A DNA stretch of 64,000 nt from Sambucus nigra (GCA_949130495.1 OX422211.1:446284219-446348218), one strand, 5' to 3'; shown: positions 23,892 to 37,339, counted from the stretch's first letter. The notes: a model not told the origin generated them from the sequence alone. Program-made: numbers and translations.

Positions 23892-26855
23892 TGTAATACC
23901 CCGTATTTTCATGGCTTTAAAATTTAAGGATTTATTAAATTTAATTGAGATAAATTAATTTAATTTTAATCCGAAATATTGTTTTAAATATTTACTAGCA
24001 TGATGAGAGTTAGTAATTATTGAAAATTTGTTATTTGTTGAATATTACTGGATGAGTATAGTAATATATGAGATTTATTTTTATAATATTATCACGTGTG
24101 AATAAAATGACAATTGTGGAAATTTAAGTCGGGACGCGCCTGTGTCGTGTCAGGACTAAATGTGGATTAATAAAAGTGAATATTTTATAAGTTGTCTGTA
24201 TGGTCGTTTTGAGCGCTCCAAAGCATCCGGAAGGGTCGAGATAGTCAGAAAAGTATACCCGGGAGTTTGATTTGGGTCTCGGGGTATTTTTTGGCCTAAT
24301 TAGTACCCCGGGAGGGCATTTTAGTCATTTTGTATTTTTGGGTAATTAAACCCACGAAAATTAAAGGGGTTATATCAAATGTTTAGGTTATCTCCTAGGG
24401 TTAGATAACTCAAAACACTAGAACGGCCATTGGAGAGGAGAGGAGAGAGCTCTCAAGGCATTCCAAGGCTCAAAACTCAACCGTTTGCACCGCCACCACC
24501 GCCAACGCGTAGATCGCGAGACGGGGAACACAACCACACCAAATTCAACACCAAACCAGATTTCTAAAAATCCCAGGCAAGTGTTTATCTTGCTTATTTC
24601 GTTGATGCATCTTTCATATTGGTTTAGGAATGATTAGGATGAATTGTATGGAAGAAAAACCCAATTTGAGATAGGAAATTTCATGTAGTGATGACTTAAA
24701 TGATATTCTGGAAACCTTTTGTGATGTAGAGGATTAAACCACGAAATTTTGATGTTGTATCAGAAGGAAACCTTAGAGCCAATCAGAATAAAGGAGAAAA
24801 ATCGCGCTTCAGGACCCCCGAACCGGTTCGCATGTTCCTCGAACCGGTTCGCCCTTGGGTTCGCGAATGTTTGCTGGTCTGGGGTGCTTTTTCTTCCATT
24901 CAACATTTAAATTTTTTTTTGTTCTTTTTCCTTTCTTCCTTGGATTTTTCTTCAACTTCAACGGGTCATAACTCATCAACCGTAGCTCGGATTTGGGTGC
25001 CGTTTCTTCCAGTGTTCTTGTTGTTCCGAGCTCTTCAACTTTCCAGTTGACTCCTCCTTCGGGATCTAGCTGAAGAATTACCAAAATGCCCTTGAACTTG
25101 CTTTCTTAGCTTTTCTTTCATTGTCTCGCTTTCTCTTTTGCGTTGCTTGCATAATTAACTTGTAAAACCAATAAGAGAAGCACGAAACACGAAATACTTG
25201 CCAACGAAGATTAGTAGCATAAATGTGCATCAAATCCATATAGGTTACATTACTCGGGTTCACAAATGCACTGAAATTAGGGGAATAAATATACAATATT
25301 TATGTCCAATCATGTAGTAAGTTGGAAAAACCCTTCGAATTAAAGTTAGAAACGAACCATTATACTTGATATATAATAATGGGAAAATAAGGATAAATGT
25401 TGTGAATGTGGGTTATGGGATAAACCTAAATTGATATAATAAAAGTGGTATATTTCTATGATTGTGTATGCATATATTATATACTTGTGAAAATCATGCC
25501 CGCGCTACTTGCTATCCCTGAGGTTTCCGCGCTGGGACGATCTTATCTCGTGTACCTTATGGGGGGATATTGACTCGTACCCTAGAAGATAGAAATCCTA
25601 GGTACAGGCTATCGAATCGGTAGTCACGGTCCTAAGAGACGTGAGGGTATGTACTGACCTCTTGGACTTGGAAACTATGCTTTGCCTCAATATTGTTTGT
25701 GTATGTATTCATACAGTTCGAGAGTGATTCCGAACTTGTATTCTCTTTAGTACGATTGATACGAGGATTGGATAGCAGAGTATGCCCGCACCATAGTTTT
25801 TATGTGGGGTGCTGTTATGATATATATATTATACGAGTAGTTAACATATATATGAAATTCTGAAATCTGGAACTGCCTACTGTGATTTGATATGTAGGAC
25901 ATGGTTGATGACTCAAATTATAAATAATTATTTTGAGAAAGTATAATATGACACTGGAAAACTTTATTGATTAATAAAGTTAAAAGGAGAACCTTGGTTA
26001 CAAATTGAAATCTTACGTTTTAAATACTTATGTTGTTCAGTTGTAAATCCTGCGAATAACCTAAGATAAGTTAAATCATTGGGGAAAGATAGTGTGGTAT
26101 ATGACGAGATAGACCAATGGGAAGGTTAGTGCGATAGGTGTGCACATTTGAAGAGAGGTGAGAATTTCTCAAGAGAGTGTCGCACTAATATGTTGTTGCA
26201 TTAGCCTGTAATCAATTTAAATACTTGCTAAACGAATTTTTAAATCATATACACTATCGGGCTCTGACCCGTTTCTATTTCCTTTTCTCTCTTGTATATA
26301 TATGTATGTATTACAGGTGCCCAGCCACAGGGGCGTCTTACTTAGGATCCTTTAGAAGGAACGTGCTGCAGCTTAGGTGGGAGTTGTAGGCCTATTGTTT
26401 AGATGACTTCATCCATTTGATTCTACTCCTAGTTCAGTTTTATCCAGCAGGGGCATGTGTCGCCCTCTTTCTATTATTTAGTTGGTATTGTCAGAGATTG
26501 AAATTTTTACTTTCAGTACCTTTATTTCGGGATTTATTACTGTCAGGATGTTTTCCTTTAGTGTTGTAAATGTTGGGATTTATTATTGATGATTAAATTC
26601 GTGTATGTTCAATTCTATTTTTTTTATTCTTAATGTGTGACTCTTTAGATTTTAATGGTTTAAGGTTTTATAATCGGATTTAATAAAATGAGAATAAGGT
26701 TTTAAATGGTTTTAACACTTAGCTTAATTATTTAGGGTGTTTAAATTGGAAAAGTATTTTTACGACAGTGATGCTAAGAATGAACCAACTGTTCACCTTG
26801 ATTTTAATTTAATAAAGGAGTGATCGCCCGGTATTTAATTAGGCGGGGTGACCCA
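23892..26855 (+). repeat. Element B 5' LTR
   Basis: It has the same length as its partner LTR. About eight transitions are seen in the first 180 bp, fewer in later stretches. It contains the palindrome pair CGAACCGGTTCG at 24819-24830 and 24840-24851. A 91-codon open frame on - (24809-25084) is present in both LTRs only because they are copies of each other. Confidence 0.92.
24819..24851. promoter_or_regulatory. Paired CGAACCGGTTCG palindromes in B 5' LTR
   Basis: Two perfect 12-bp palindromes are separated by 9 bp and followed by CCCTTGGGTTCGCG. They recur at 32117-32128 and 32138-32149 in the other LTR. Their position in the LTR is comparable to that of the GATC pair of element A. Function is not shown. 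Confidence 0.5.
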
Positions 26856-26857
26856 GG

Positions 26858-26875
26858 TGGTATCAGAGCATCAGG
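26858..26875 (+). other. Element B primer-binding site
   Basis: TGGTATCAGAGCATCAGG begins two bases after the LTR and matches the initiator tRNA-Met 3' end over its first 12 bases. Confidence 0.9.
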
Positions 26876-29800
26876 TTCTAGTGTCCTTAGGATCTATACG
26901 GCTTATTATGCTTTCAGCGTTGCTTTGTTTGTTATGGAGCCCTATGTTTAGGATTGTCGATTCCTATGATGAGATTTCGTTCTCCTGCTATAATGTGTAT
27001 ACACTAGTGAATTCTAATTTCGTTCGGATGTGTGCGTGTGCCAAGCGATGACGGATGTCAGAAGAGGACCGTTAAGCGTACATCAGGAGGCAGGGCTCAG
27101 TTGAGATTATGAAATATATCGGATGATGACCGTAGTCGAGGTCACCTCCATTATGGCACGAGAAGCCACGACTAGAAAGGCAACTAAGGTGCAACAATGA
27201 TTTTCAAATGCTCTTATAGTCAAATGAGGTGCGAGGGTAAACTTACCCAATGTATTAAAAAAAACGTGTAGAGACTGTCAGTGGGAAATTTTAGAAACGC
27301 GAAAATTGTATGTGTTTATCAAAGGAGGTAAAGTATCCAAAGGCTTAAATATAGGACGGAGTGTGGCAAACTGAAAGTGAAAATTTAGAGAAAATTTTCT
27401 TGGCTTTCGGGACGAAATTATAATGGTTGGAGTCAACCACCAATTTTAGAAGTGGAATGCTATGCCTATAGGAGAACGTTAGGTACAGTGTTGACCGTAT
27501 GTTCCTTCCTCAACTGTTTAGGATGAGAAGCAAACGTGGTTCTGAACTCATCGCAGGAGGGCATGACAGAAGTCCAATTGTGGATATGAATCCTAATCGT
27601 TAGCAAATTTTGTATCGAAATAGGTAGATACTAGTAGAGGAAACGACTCCAAGTGGGAGACCAACTTGTAATAATAGTTAATAATACTCGAGGAGGAAAT
27701 TCTGATGGACGATCGATTCAGAGGTTGAAAATGTCATATTTTGTCAATATAGATGATAACGCTTCTTTGTGGGGGAAGTTAAAGGAATCGAAGAATTTAG
27801 TCGAGAATAAGACTGAATACAACGGTGGTGGTATAGCACCACAAAAGGATGTGGATACACATCAGGAAAACCATTTAAATGCTTCAGATAGTTAAATTCT
27901 TACCAAGTGATGGTAAATTCAATAAGTACTATTATAGATAGTAACATGATCTTTATGGCCTGAAAAGCTAAGGGAACAACCGGGATGGCTAACAAGAATC
28001 GAGTCTACTGAAGTCCGAGAGAAGGACAATCCTAACCTGGTTAGTAGGACAGGTGATAAGTGGATTATGTGTTGAGGTATTTTGGTGCGGAGTGAAATTG
28101 CTCGCGATAATATGTTCCAAAGTGAGAAAAAGGGACAAGAATACGGTGCCTAGTAAAGGACGACGATTAAAAATAATTTTGTTTTGGTTTGGGCAGACGT
28201 GTTACGTCTGAAAACCATTTGTGCAGTCAAGACGATTGCCAGGATGGAAGTATAAGTTGTATCCTTAGAGGATGCGGCGTGTTTATGTCACACGAGCGAG
28301 TCACAATATTTTGTTCATTGCTAGATTAGCATGTGAGACGAGTTTGTTGCATATCATTAGAAATGTTACCATTATGAGAATATTTTTTTTTAGTATAGCG
28401 GGATTTTTCTTTGGTGCTATCCGCGGGGGATGAATGAGTATATTAACAGTGTTTTATACTTTATTGAGGTTACTCGTTGTAGTGATACGATACACGAGTA
28501 TGATATTATCTTTGTTAAAATGTTATAGAAATGCGTAGTATGATAGTGGGCATTTATTGCAAGGCTATCGGAGTAGTTATATTGGTGCAACACGTTTTGT
28601 TTTGGCGAGGCTTTACGTGTAAGAAGGTTGGACTCGCACTTATATTATCTATCCTAGAGACTTCGGAGGAGATAGTGGGCTCGAGATATTCGATACCAAT
28701 GTATGTATAGACTTTGTCAGTATGATTCAGTATGTACCGGGATTTACCGTTGAGCGAAATGACTTGACTCGGTATTATGTTTAGCACTCCGGACTTAGTG
28801 ATAGGAAGAGTGCAGTGTTATATTTATCCTTAAGAGATGTGGGAGGTAAGAGTTATACCCCTAATGTTAGAAAAAGGAAATTTAGAGAATTTCGATCGTA
28901 TGTATCTGAGGTTTATAGAATGTAATTACCAACAACCAATACGGGACGATAGTGAAATTGGTGAAACGTTCTTTATCAAGCATAATTATGGGAGAAATTG
29001 TAACTTTTCTGTCAAGGGACGGAATAAAGGGGTATATACTATGGACGGAGGACCTAACGGATTTCGATAACCGACAATGTTAGGTAGTAGTGTATCGGGG
29101 GGGTTCCTTGTTTGGATTTCGCTTTGCGAGACATCCAACACATGAAACTTAGCATAAGGTTGGAAATAGGGAGACGTTTGGTCACTATTCCATCAGTTCG
29201 GTACCCTGGTCGAAATGGGATCAAGTAATTATGTATGTAAGTTGGAAGTTAAATTTTGTTTTAAGGTCATTGGAGCCGGATTTTTGTGGTAGGAAAGCAT
29301 TGAAAGTTATCCCCACGAGTTGAGGGGTGGAACGATGATAAGGAGAATTTAAGAATTTTTTATTTCTAGGGTGATTGAGAGTACCCAAATGTCATAACCG
29401 CGTACAGAACACAAGTTAAATAAAGAGTTGGAATGATTTTTTAGCATGGATTATCTGGAAAGAACTTTATATTATACAAAAGAGATGACCTGTAATTATT
29501 TTGATGAATAGAGCGTTAGTGATTTATTTTGGTTGTTGTACCTATTTGGGAAAATTGTTGTACTTATCTGAGGAAGGTTGAGAATTATTATTCCTCTTTT
29601 ATTGTCATGGAATTTGAATGCCCTATTTCTTCTATTCCGTTGAATTTAGTTAGTCCTACAGATGAGTAGCACGCCGTTCGCTCTCCCAGGGCGGTCGGAG
29701 TGTTGCAAAATGTGGGCATCTTGGTTAACTACAGTTATAATAGTCCGAGTCGAAGGGACGTGGTAATAGACGTGTGAAATATATGTTTGTGGGAATAGTA

Positions 29801-31189
29801 TGACGAAGTGGAAGTGATAGAGTGGATTAAACGTCACATGAGGGGCGATAATCCATACATAGGTGTGTAATTATAATAGCACACCCAAATTTGAATTGGA
29901 AGACTGTGGGAAGTCATTTAAGAAGAGTATTCCTTGAATGGAGCAGAATTAAATGATTATGAAGAACACTCGGAGCGGAGTTGTTAGTAGGCAAGTATGA
30001 GAGCGACTTGCACATACAAGGGTGATGATGTTGGTATGGTATAAGAGATTCAAAAGTGCACTTCGTAGAGAGAAGAGCACGGGTGGAACTTTCGGCATAC
30101 TACAAGGAAGGAAGGGGAGTATTACGTGTCACTTAATGTGAGACATTTCAAGGGAAGAATCGATGTTTAGCGAGACGTAGTGAGTAGTCTCTACATGCAC
30201 TGCCCATAGGTAAGGTTTGGTTGAAAGAGGAGAATCAACCAAAGAATTTTGTGTTTATAGAAAATTCCTGAAATTGGAAGAGGTTGGTAAAGTCGGTAAA
30301 GTTCTTGGATGGGTTGCCATCCTCAAAACAAGATCAAGGGTTTATCCCGACATGTGAATTAAGTCTCCGAGAAGGAAGTAATTGATATTCCTTTGGGCTG
30401 GCTTACAATATTAACTAGTATGCCCCAGACTTCCTTTGAAAGGAAGGATCGCGCCTGTGCATGGTCCGGCGCAGTATAAATTTCTGAATCAGGATGAGAT
30501 TGGTGAATCCCACCTTCGATATGGGATTTCAGGAACCAGCGGAGATAAGATTTTGTTTCGAGTAGGATGTATCACCCTTAGCCAGGGAATAAGCGCACGG
30601 TGATTAAAGATTAGTGGAGCCACGTGAAGGAGATTTTGGAATCTTGGTACGATGATTTCAAGAATGCTCTATAGAAGCACTCGTACCTGTTTGTCGCGTA
30701 CGAGGTACTTATTAAGGTTTTGTTATGGAAGAACCTCGACTATTCTCCTTCCGTATGTTTAGAGGAGAGTAGATAATCAGAATTTTTGGATCGGTCGAGA
30801 AAATATCCGATAACTATGGTGGAATTCCACGACTGTTTTAGGCAGTCAAGAGTGGTCAAATGTTCGTATGATCTTCTCAGAATGGGAGTTTTGTATATGA
30901 ATAAATCCGAGTATTTGTCATGTAGTGAGGTGCGGCCTCCTAATGATAGTGAGATAAGGAAATTATAATGTATAGGCGTTACCTATGCGAATATTGTCGG
31001 GTGGGAGCACAATGTGAAGTGTCTCCAATGAGAATGTAAAACAATGTTGCTGTGAAGAAAGGGCTATAGTGATTGAGTGTCGTACTATGTAGATAGTTTG
31101 CGTACTGACAAGGATATCCAGAATTGAGCTACCTGGTAGGCTTTATTTTCCGAATTTCGGGACGAAATTCCGTTATTAGGGGGGAAGTA
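26876..31189 (+). pseudogene. Element B internal region, no recognisable domain
   Basis: Stops are dense in all six frames; the longest stretches are under 80 codons and match nothing I know. The first 200 bp resemble the same part of A (TTAGGATTGT, TTCTCCTGCTAT). The block 29050-29240 is shared with A. A possible chromodomain word (IKVLLWKN) occurs near 30710, which I do not trust. The polypurine tract AGGGGGGAAG is at 31178-31187. Confidence 0.7.
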
Positions 31190-34153
31190 TGTAATACCCC
31201 GTATTTTCATGGCTTTAAAATTTAAGGATTTATTAAATTTAATTAAGATAAGTTAATTTAATTTTAATCCGGAATGTTGTTTTAAATATTTACTAGCGTG
31301 ACGAGAGTTAGTAATTATTGGAAATTTGTTATTTGTTGAATATTACTAGATGAGTATAGTAATATATGAGATTTATTTTTATAATATTGTCACGTGTGAA
31401 TAAAATGACAATTGTGGAAATTTAAGTCGGGACGCGCCTATGTCGTGTCGGGACTAAATGTGGATTAATAAAAGTGAATATTTTATAAGTTGTCCGTATG
31501 GTCGTTTTGAGTGCGCTAACGCGTCCGGATGGGTCGAGATAGTCAGAAAAGTATACCCGGGAGTTTGATTTGGGCCTCGGGGCGTTTTTTGGCCTAATTA
31601 GTACCCCGGGAGGGCATTTTAGTCATTTTGTATTTTTGGGTAATTAAACCCACGAAAATTAAAGGGGTTATATCAGATGTTTAGGTTATCTCCTAGGGTT
31701 AGATAACTCAAAACACTAGAACGGCCATTGGAGAGGAGAGGAGAGAGCTCTTAAGGCATTCCAAGGCTCAAAACTCAACCGTTTGCACCGCCGCCACCGC
31801 CAACGCGTAGATCGCGACACGGGGAACGCTACCACACAAAATTCAACACCAAACCAGATTTCTGAAAATCCCAGGCAAGTGTTTATCTTGCTTATTTCGT
31901 TGATGCATCTTTCATATTGGTTTAGGAATGATTAGGATGAATTGTATGGAAGAAAAACCCAATTTGAGATAGGAAATTTCATGTAGTGATGACTTAAATG
32001 ATATTCTGGAAACCTTTTGTGATGTAGAGGATTAAACCACGAAATTTTGATGTTGTATAAGAAGGAAACCTTAGAGCCAATCAGAATAAAGGAGAAAAAT
32101 CGCGCTTCAGGACCCCCGAACCGGTTCGCATGTTCCTCGAACCGGTTCGCCCTTGGGTTCGCGAATGTTTGCTGGTCTGGGGTGCTTTTTCTTCCATTCA
32201 ACATTTAAAATTTTTTTTGTTCTTTTTCCTTTCTTCCTTGGATTTTTCTTCAACTTCAACGGGTCATAACTCATCAACCGTAGCTCGGATTTGGGTGCCG
32301 TTTCTTCCAGTGTTCTTGTTGTTCCGAGCTCTTTAACTTTCCAGTTGACTCCTCCTTCGGGATCTAGCTGCAGAATTACCAAAATGCCCTTGAACTTTCT
32401 TTCTTAGATTTTCTTTCATTGTCTCGCTTTCTCTTTTGCGTTGCTTGCATAATTAACTTGTAAAACCAATAAGAGAAGCACGAAACACGAAATACTTGCC
32501 AACGAAGATTAGTAGCATAAATGTTCATCAAATCCATATAGGTTACATTACTCGGGTTCACAAATGCACTGAAATTAGGGGAATAAATATACAATATTTA
32601 TGTCCAATCACGTAGTAAGTTGAAAAAACCCTTCGAATTAAAGTTAGAAACGAACCATTATACTTGATATATAATAATGGGAAAATAAGGATAATTGTTG
32701 TGAATGTGGGTTATCGGATAAACCTAAATTGATATAATAAAAGTGGTATATTTATATGATTGTGTATGCATATATTATATACTTGTGAAAATCATGCCCG
32801 CGCTACTTGCTATCCCTGAGGTTTCCGCTCTGGGACGATCTTATCTCGTGTGCCTTATGGGGGGATATTGACTCGTACCCTAGAAGATAGAAATCCTAGG
32901 TACAGGCTATCGAATCGGTAGTCACGGTCCTAAGAGACGTGAGGGTGTGTACTGACCTCTTGGACTTGGAAACTATGCTTCGCCTCAATATTGTTTACGT
33001 ATGTATTTATACAGTTCGAGAGTGATTCCGAACTTGTATTCCCTTTAGTACGATTGATACGGGGATTGGATAGCAGAGTATGCCCGCACCATAGTTTTTA
33101 TGTGGGGTGCTGTTATGATATATATATTATACGAGTAGTTAATATATATATGAAATTCTGAAATCTAGAACTGCCTACTGTGATTTGATATGTAGGACAT
33201 GGTTGATGACTCAAATTATAAATAATTGTTTTGAAAAAGTATAATATGACACTGGAAAACTTTATTGATTAATAAAGTTAAAAGGAGAACCTTGGTTACA
33301 AATTGAAATCTTACGTTTTAAATACTTGTGTTGTTCAGTTATAAATCCTGCGAATAACCTAAGATAAGTTAACTCATTGGGGAAAGATAGTGTGGTATAT
33401 GACGAGATATACCAATGGGAAGGTTAGTGCGATAGGTGTGCACATTAGAAGAGAGGTGAGAATTTCTCAAGAGGGTGTCGCACTAATATGTTGTTGCATT
33501 AGCCTGTAATCAATTTAAATACTTGCTAAACGAATTTTTAAATCATATACACTATCGGGCTCTGACCCGTTTCTATTTCCTTTTCTCTCTTGTATATATA
33601 TGTATGTATTACAGGTGCCCAGCCACAGGGGCGTCTTACTTAGGATCCTTTAGAAGGAACGTGTTGCAGCTTAGGTGGGAGTTGTAGGCCTGTTGTTTAG
33701 ATGACTTCATCCATTTGATTCTACTCCTAGTTCAGTTTTATCCAGTAGGGGCATGTGTCGCCCTCTTTCTATTATTTAGTTGGTATTGTCAGAGATTGAA
33801 ATTTTTACTTTCAGTACCTTTATTTCGGGATTTATTACTGTCAGGATGTTTTCCTTTAGTGTTGTAAATGTTGGGATTTATTATTGATGATTAAATTCGT
33901 GTATGTTCAATTCTATTTTTTTTATTCTTAATGTGTGACTCTTTAGATGTTAATGGTTTAAGGTTTTATAACCGGATTTAATAAAATGAGAATAAGGTTT
34001 TAAATGATTTTGACACTTAGCTTAATTATTTAGGGTGTTTAAATTGGAAAAGTATTTTTACGACAGTGATGCTAAGAATGAACCAACTGTTCACCTTGAT
34101 TTTAATTTAATAAAGGAGTGATCGCCCGGTATTTAATTAGGCGGGGTGTCACA
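31190..34153 (+). repeat. Element B 3' LTR
   Basis: It begins TGTAATACCCCG, ends GGGGTGTCACA and is followed by the duplicated GAAAG, after which H reverse transcriptase resumes. Confidence 0.92.
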
Positions 34154-35000
34154 GAAAGATGTGCCAAAGACAACATTTTTAAATAGTTATGCGGTGTATG
34201 AGTTCATGATTATTTCTTTTGGCCTGATAAATTCCCCAACAGTGTTTATAGACTTGATGAACATAGTGTTCATGGATTTCTTTAATCATTTTCATATCAT
34301 GTTCACTAATGGCATTTTGGTTTATTCTCGGGCAGAAAATGAGCATTCAAATTACTAGAGGGTAGTCTTATAGACCCTATGAGACCACCAACTCTATGCC
34401 AAGCTCGATAATTGTTAATTATGGTTACGGAGGTTATGTTCTTGGGTTACATTACAACAAAAAGGGGGATTTCAATGGATCCGCGTAATGTATTGGCAGA
34501 GTGAATTAGGGAAAACCCATAACACATATGTAGGTACATAGATTTTTAAGGTTAACATGGTATTATTACCTGTTTATTCATGGCTTTTCAAAGATTTTGG
34601 GACCTTTGACTAGCTTAATGAAGAAGAGGGTACCGTTTGTATGAGATGAGATTTTCAACAAGGTTCTTAATGAGTTAAAGGCTAAGTTGACTTTAGATAT
34701 AATTCTTGTCTTACCTTATAGTGGGGTTGACTACATGGTGTATACCGATTCATCGCTACATGGACTTGGGGATGTATTAACGCACAAGGAGAGGTTTATA
34801 AATTACTCTTCCCTAAAGCTTAAGCTTCATGATGGAAATTATCGCAACCATAATTCAGAGTTTCCAACAATAGTATTTTCTCTTTAAGTATGGAGACATT
34901 ATCTATTGGGGAATATGTTTACATTTTTTCACCAACGATAAGAGCCTATAACACTTGTTCATATAAAGGGAGTTCAACATAAGACAAGTACATTGGTTGT
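34154..35000 (+). pseudogene. H reverse transcriptase (second half) and RNase H
   Basis: Directly after the duplication the frame reads DVPKTTFLNSYAVYEFMIIS, then FGLINSPTVFIDLMNIVFMD and HIMFTNGILVYSRAENEH. This is the chromovirus block around the catalytic YxDD, here F-T-N-G, so dead. A linker follows, then RNase H with DYMVYTDSSLHGLGDVL and INYSSLKLKLHDGNY at 34720-34860. The segment continues the frame cut at 23891. Confidence 0.85.
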
Positions 35001-35099
35001 AGTTTATAAAGGATTATTAGTTTTACATCCAGTATCTTTCGGGTATGGAGAATTTAGTAGTGGACACCTCAAGTTATATACCGATAATGACTTTATCCG

Positions 35100-36130
35100 C
35101 AATATGGAAGTCAATATATGTTTTGCTGTGTACAACAAATGAATTACTATATGTTTTTATAGAATTTCTTACCATCGCACATGAGATCATTATTTATGTT
35201 GTGAAGGTCAACAGTATTAACCAGTCTTTCCATTAGAAGGTCAAAGAGTTATTGACAAAGGGGGAACCATAATATTTGGTTGGGTTTGATAGGGGTTTAT
35301 GATTTCATGGAAAGTTAGTTAGGAAGTGCGACATGTAGTGTTAACTAAGGCGAATGAGTAACGATTTCGAGTATATCTTGATAGGTATAAGATGTTTCGA
35401 TATAGGAGGGGCTAGTAGTTGTGGATACGCATGAAGAAGTACATTTCATTAGTTATGTCCAAGTAAGCTATGTATGAGATAGTGAAGGTATATAGCCAGA
35501 GATCATTGGGTGTTCTATAGCCTCTTGAGGTTCCAGTATGGAATTGAGAGAGTATCTTCGTGTACTTCGTGAGAAGGTTTCCTACATCATAGTGGGGCTA
35601 TGAATCCATATGGGTTATCATGGATAGGTTAATTAAGGTATCTCATTTCCTTTCAATTTTGACAAAACTCATAGAAGAGTATTGTGATGCGATTTTCATT
35701 ATAGAGATCGTGAAGCTACATGGTGTACCACTTGATATTATGTTTAGTAGGGATAATAATTTTGTGTCCTAGTTTTGGCAGAGTGTTCAGCAGGCGATGG
35801 GGTCTGACTTATGGTTAAGTACCTCATATCACCCACAGACTGGTAGTCAAATGGAGCTACTAAAACAAGTATTAGAGGACATGTTTTGGGTGTTTGCATT
35901 GGACTTTAAGGGAAATTAAGATCGGTAATTATCTTTGGTGGAGTTATTTTTTTACAACAATAGTTATCAACGGACTATTGGCATGGAACCATATAAGGAA
36001 CTTTATGGAGGCCGTATCAATCTCTTATTTTTTGGATGAATGTGGGGGAGAACAAACTACTCGGGGCGGTATTTATTTAGGATACCTCAAAGAAGGTGGA
36101 GCTTATTGGGGATAGGATGAGGAATGCATA
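35100..36130 (+). pseudogene. H integrase, broken
   Basis: Recognisable pieces are MDRLIKVSHFLSILTK at about 35620, an aspartate region resembling IMFSRDNNFVS near 35740, and STSYHPQTGSQMELLKQVLE at 35820-35880. The last corresponds to [22 protein letters not shown]. These are followed by a remnant of '[12 protein letters not shown]' and 'MEPYKELYGGRINL' near 35980-36020. The catalytic D and E positions are partly eroded. Confidence 0.75.
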
Positions 36131-36179
36131 GAGTAGGTAAAAGAGTTATAAAGGTAGGAGAAAGATAAACTTAGAGTTT

Positions 36180-36600
36180 GCAGTCAGAGATCATGCATTT
36201 CTCAAGGTGTTACCTATGAAAGGAGTGAAGCGATTTTGGAGTAAAGAGAAGTTAGCGCCCTGATATATTGGTCCATTCATTAACATCAATCTAGTCAGAT
36301 CGATTTCTTATCGTTTAACCCTACTTAGTCATCTTTAGTAGGTACATGACATGTTACATGTTTCTATGTTGCATATTTTCCTTAGAGATGGCATGGTGTA
36401 CTTGCACATGGATTTGGGTGAGAAAGAGATTTAGTGTAATTCAAGTTATGAGGAGAGAGCTTTTACCTTTTTAGATTGTAAGGACCAGATTCTACATTCC
36501 CAAGTTATTATGTTAATGGGTGTTCAGTGAGGGCACCACAACAAGTTAGATTCTACGTCGGAGAAAGAGAGTAACATGCGAGACAAATATTTAGAACCCT
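36180..36600 (+). pseudogene. H integrase tail and chromodomain remnant
   Basis: VLPMKGVKRFWSKEKLAP, then YIGPF and DMLHVSMLHIFLRD at about 36205-36385, are the integrase tail. After further stops YEERAFTFLDCKDQ and SNMRDKYLEPF resemble a chromodomain (YEE.P..IL... and DMR..YP.LF). This marks H as a chromovirus. Confidence 0.7.
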
Positions 36601-37250
36601 TTTGATCATGTGTATTATTAATAATTATTTAATATGGATTATTATTGCTTGTGTGCATAGTAATTATGTGTGCATAACACTTATGTGAATTATTATGGCA
36701 TTTAATTCGTATGATATAACTAATTTAACATGGAGAAATTAAATTATAAGTATAGAACTCATATAAATAATAATGTTATAATTTATATATATGTTGCAAG
36801 TTAATATCGATGGATTGGACTATGTGGGGATACAGAGGCCTAAAGAGCTGGTTTTAGTGTATCGATTTGGGCCGCAGGGGTAGGCACCCTTTTGGGCTAA
36901 GTTTTGGGAGTGTTTTGAGCTCATTTAGAGGTCCAAACTTGTCCCCATAGAAAACCTATGGGATTAAGGGTTTTTAATGAAAATTAAACCACATTAATCC
37001 TTACATTAAACACAACATAGAGCCTAGGCATCAAAGATAACTTCATTTGCTACAATATTTTAGGTAATTTATTTATGTTGATTGTTTTGATCATCTGTTT
37101 TGGGATTAAACACATTCTAGGCTTGAATATGTCAGGAATCCCAAGACCCAAACATTTTAGAGAATGAGTTTACGTCCATTCCATAGTTCCATTAGAGTTA
37201 ATGAGAGTGATTAAGATGAAACTAAATTCAAAATGTATATCACATTCTCT
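36601..37250 (+). other. Probable start of the H 3' LTR, truncated
   Basis: AT-rich start with TTATTAATAATTATTTAAT, then a G-rich part with GGGCCGCAGGGG and GGGCTAAGTTTTGGG near 36868-36910. These follow the order of features in the first ~700 bp of the A LTR. No gene. It stops resembling an LTR near 37250. Confidence 0.4.
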
Positions 37251-37339
37251 TATGTAAAATCCCAATACAAATATCGCAATCCTTGATAACTTACCACGGC
37301 CTTATCATATCTAAAAGAGTATTATTCCACCCTTTCTTT

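Larger units (their letters stand above)
23892..34153 (+). mobile_element. Element B: long-LTR non-coding chromovirus derivative inserted in H reverse transcriptase
   Basis: Two 2964-bp LTRs (23892-26855, 31190-34153) flank a 4.3-kb interior with an intact initiator-Met primer site and a polypurine tract. The target duplication GAAAG is at 23887-23891 and 34154-34158. LTRs are TGTAATACCCC ... GGGGTGTCACA. No coding domain survives in the interior although the two LTRs remain close. The element therefore probably moved while already non-coding (inference). Confidence 0.92.
10700..37250 (+). mobile_element. H: old chromovirus (Tekay/Del-like Ty3/gypsy) that hosts elements A and B
   Basis: Pieces of one element occur in order on +: LTR end (to 10848), primer site, gag, protease, [A], protease to mid-reverse transcriptase, [B], rest of reverse transcriptase, RNase H, integrase, chromodomain (to ~36590), and the start of a 3' LTR. 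The coding pieces on both sides of A and of B join at exact 5-bp duplications, which proves they belong to one element. Coding sequence is far more decayed than the LTR pairs of A and B, consistent with it being the oldest layer. Extra sequence at 12060-12990 is probably another insertion. Confidence 0.8.

Noticed and set aside
24809..25084. 91-codon open frame on -, repeated nearly unchanged at 32107-32382
   Set aside because: The two copies lie at the same place in the two LTRs of element B, so similarity follows from LTR duplication. Low-complexity lysine-rich product, no known domain.
26858..26875. TGGTATCAGAGC as part of a tRNA gene
   Set aside because: Only the tRNA 3' complement is present, next to an LTR. 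It is a primer-binding site.
30690..30730. Possible chromodomain word in element B interior
   Set aside because: A single short match without neighbouring chromodomain features; not enough to call.
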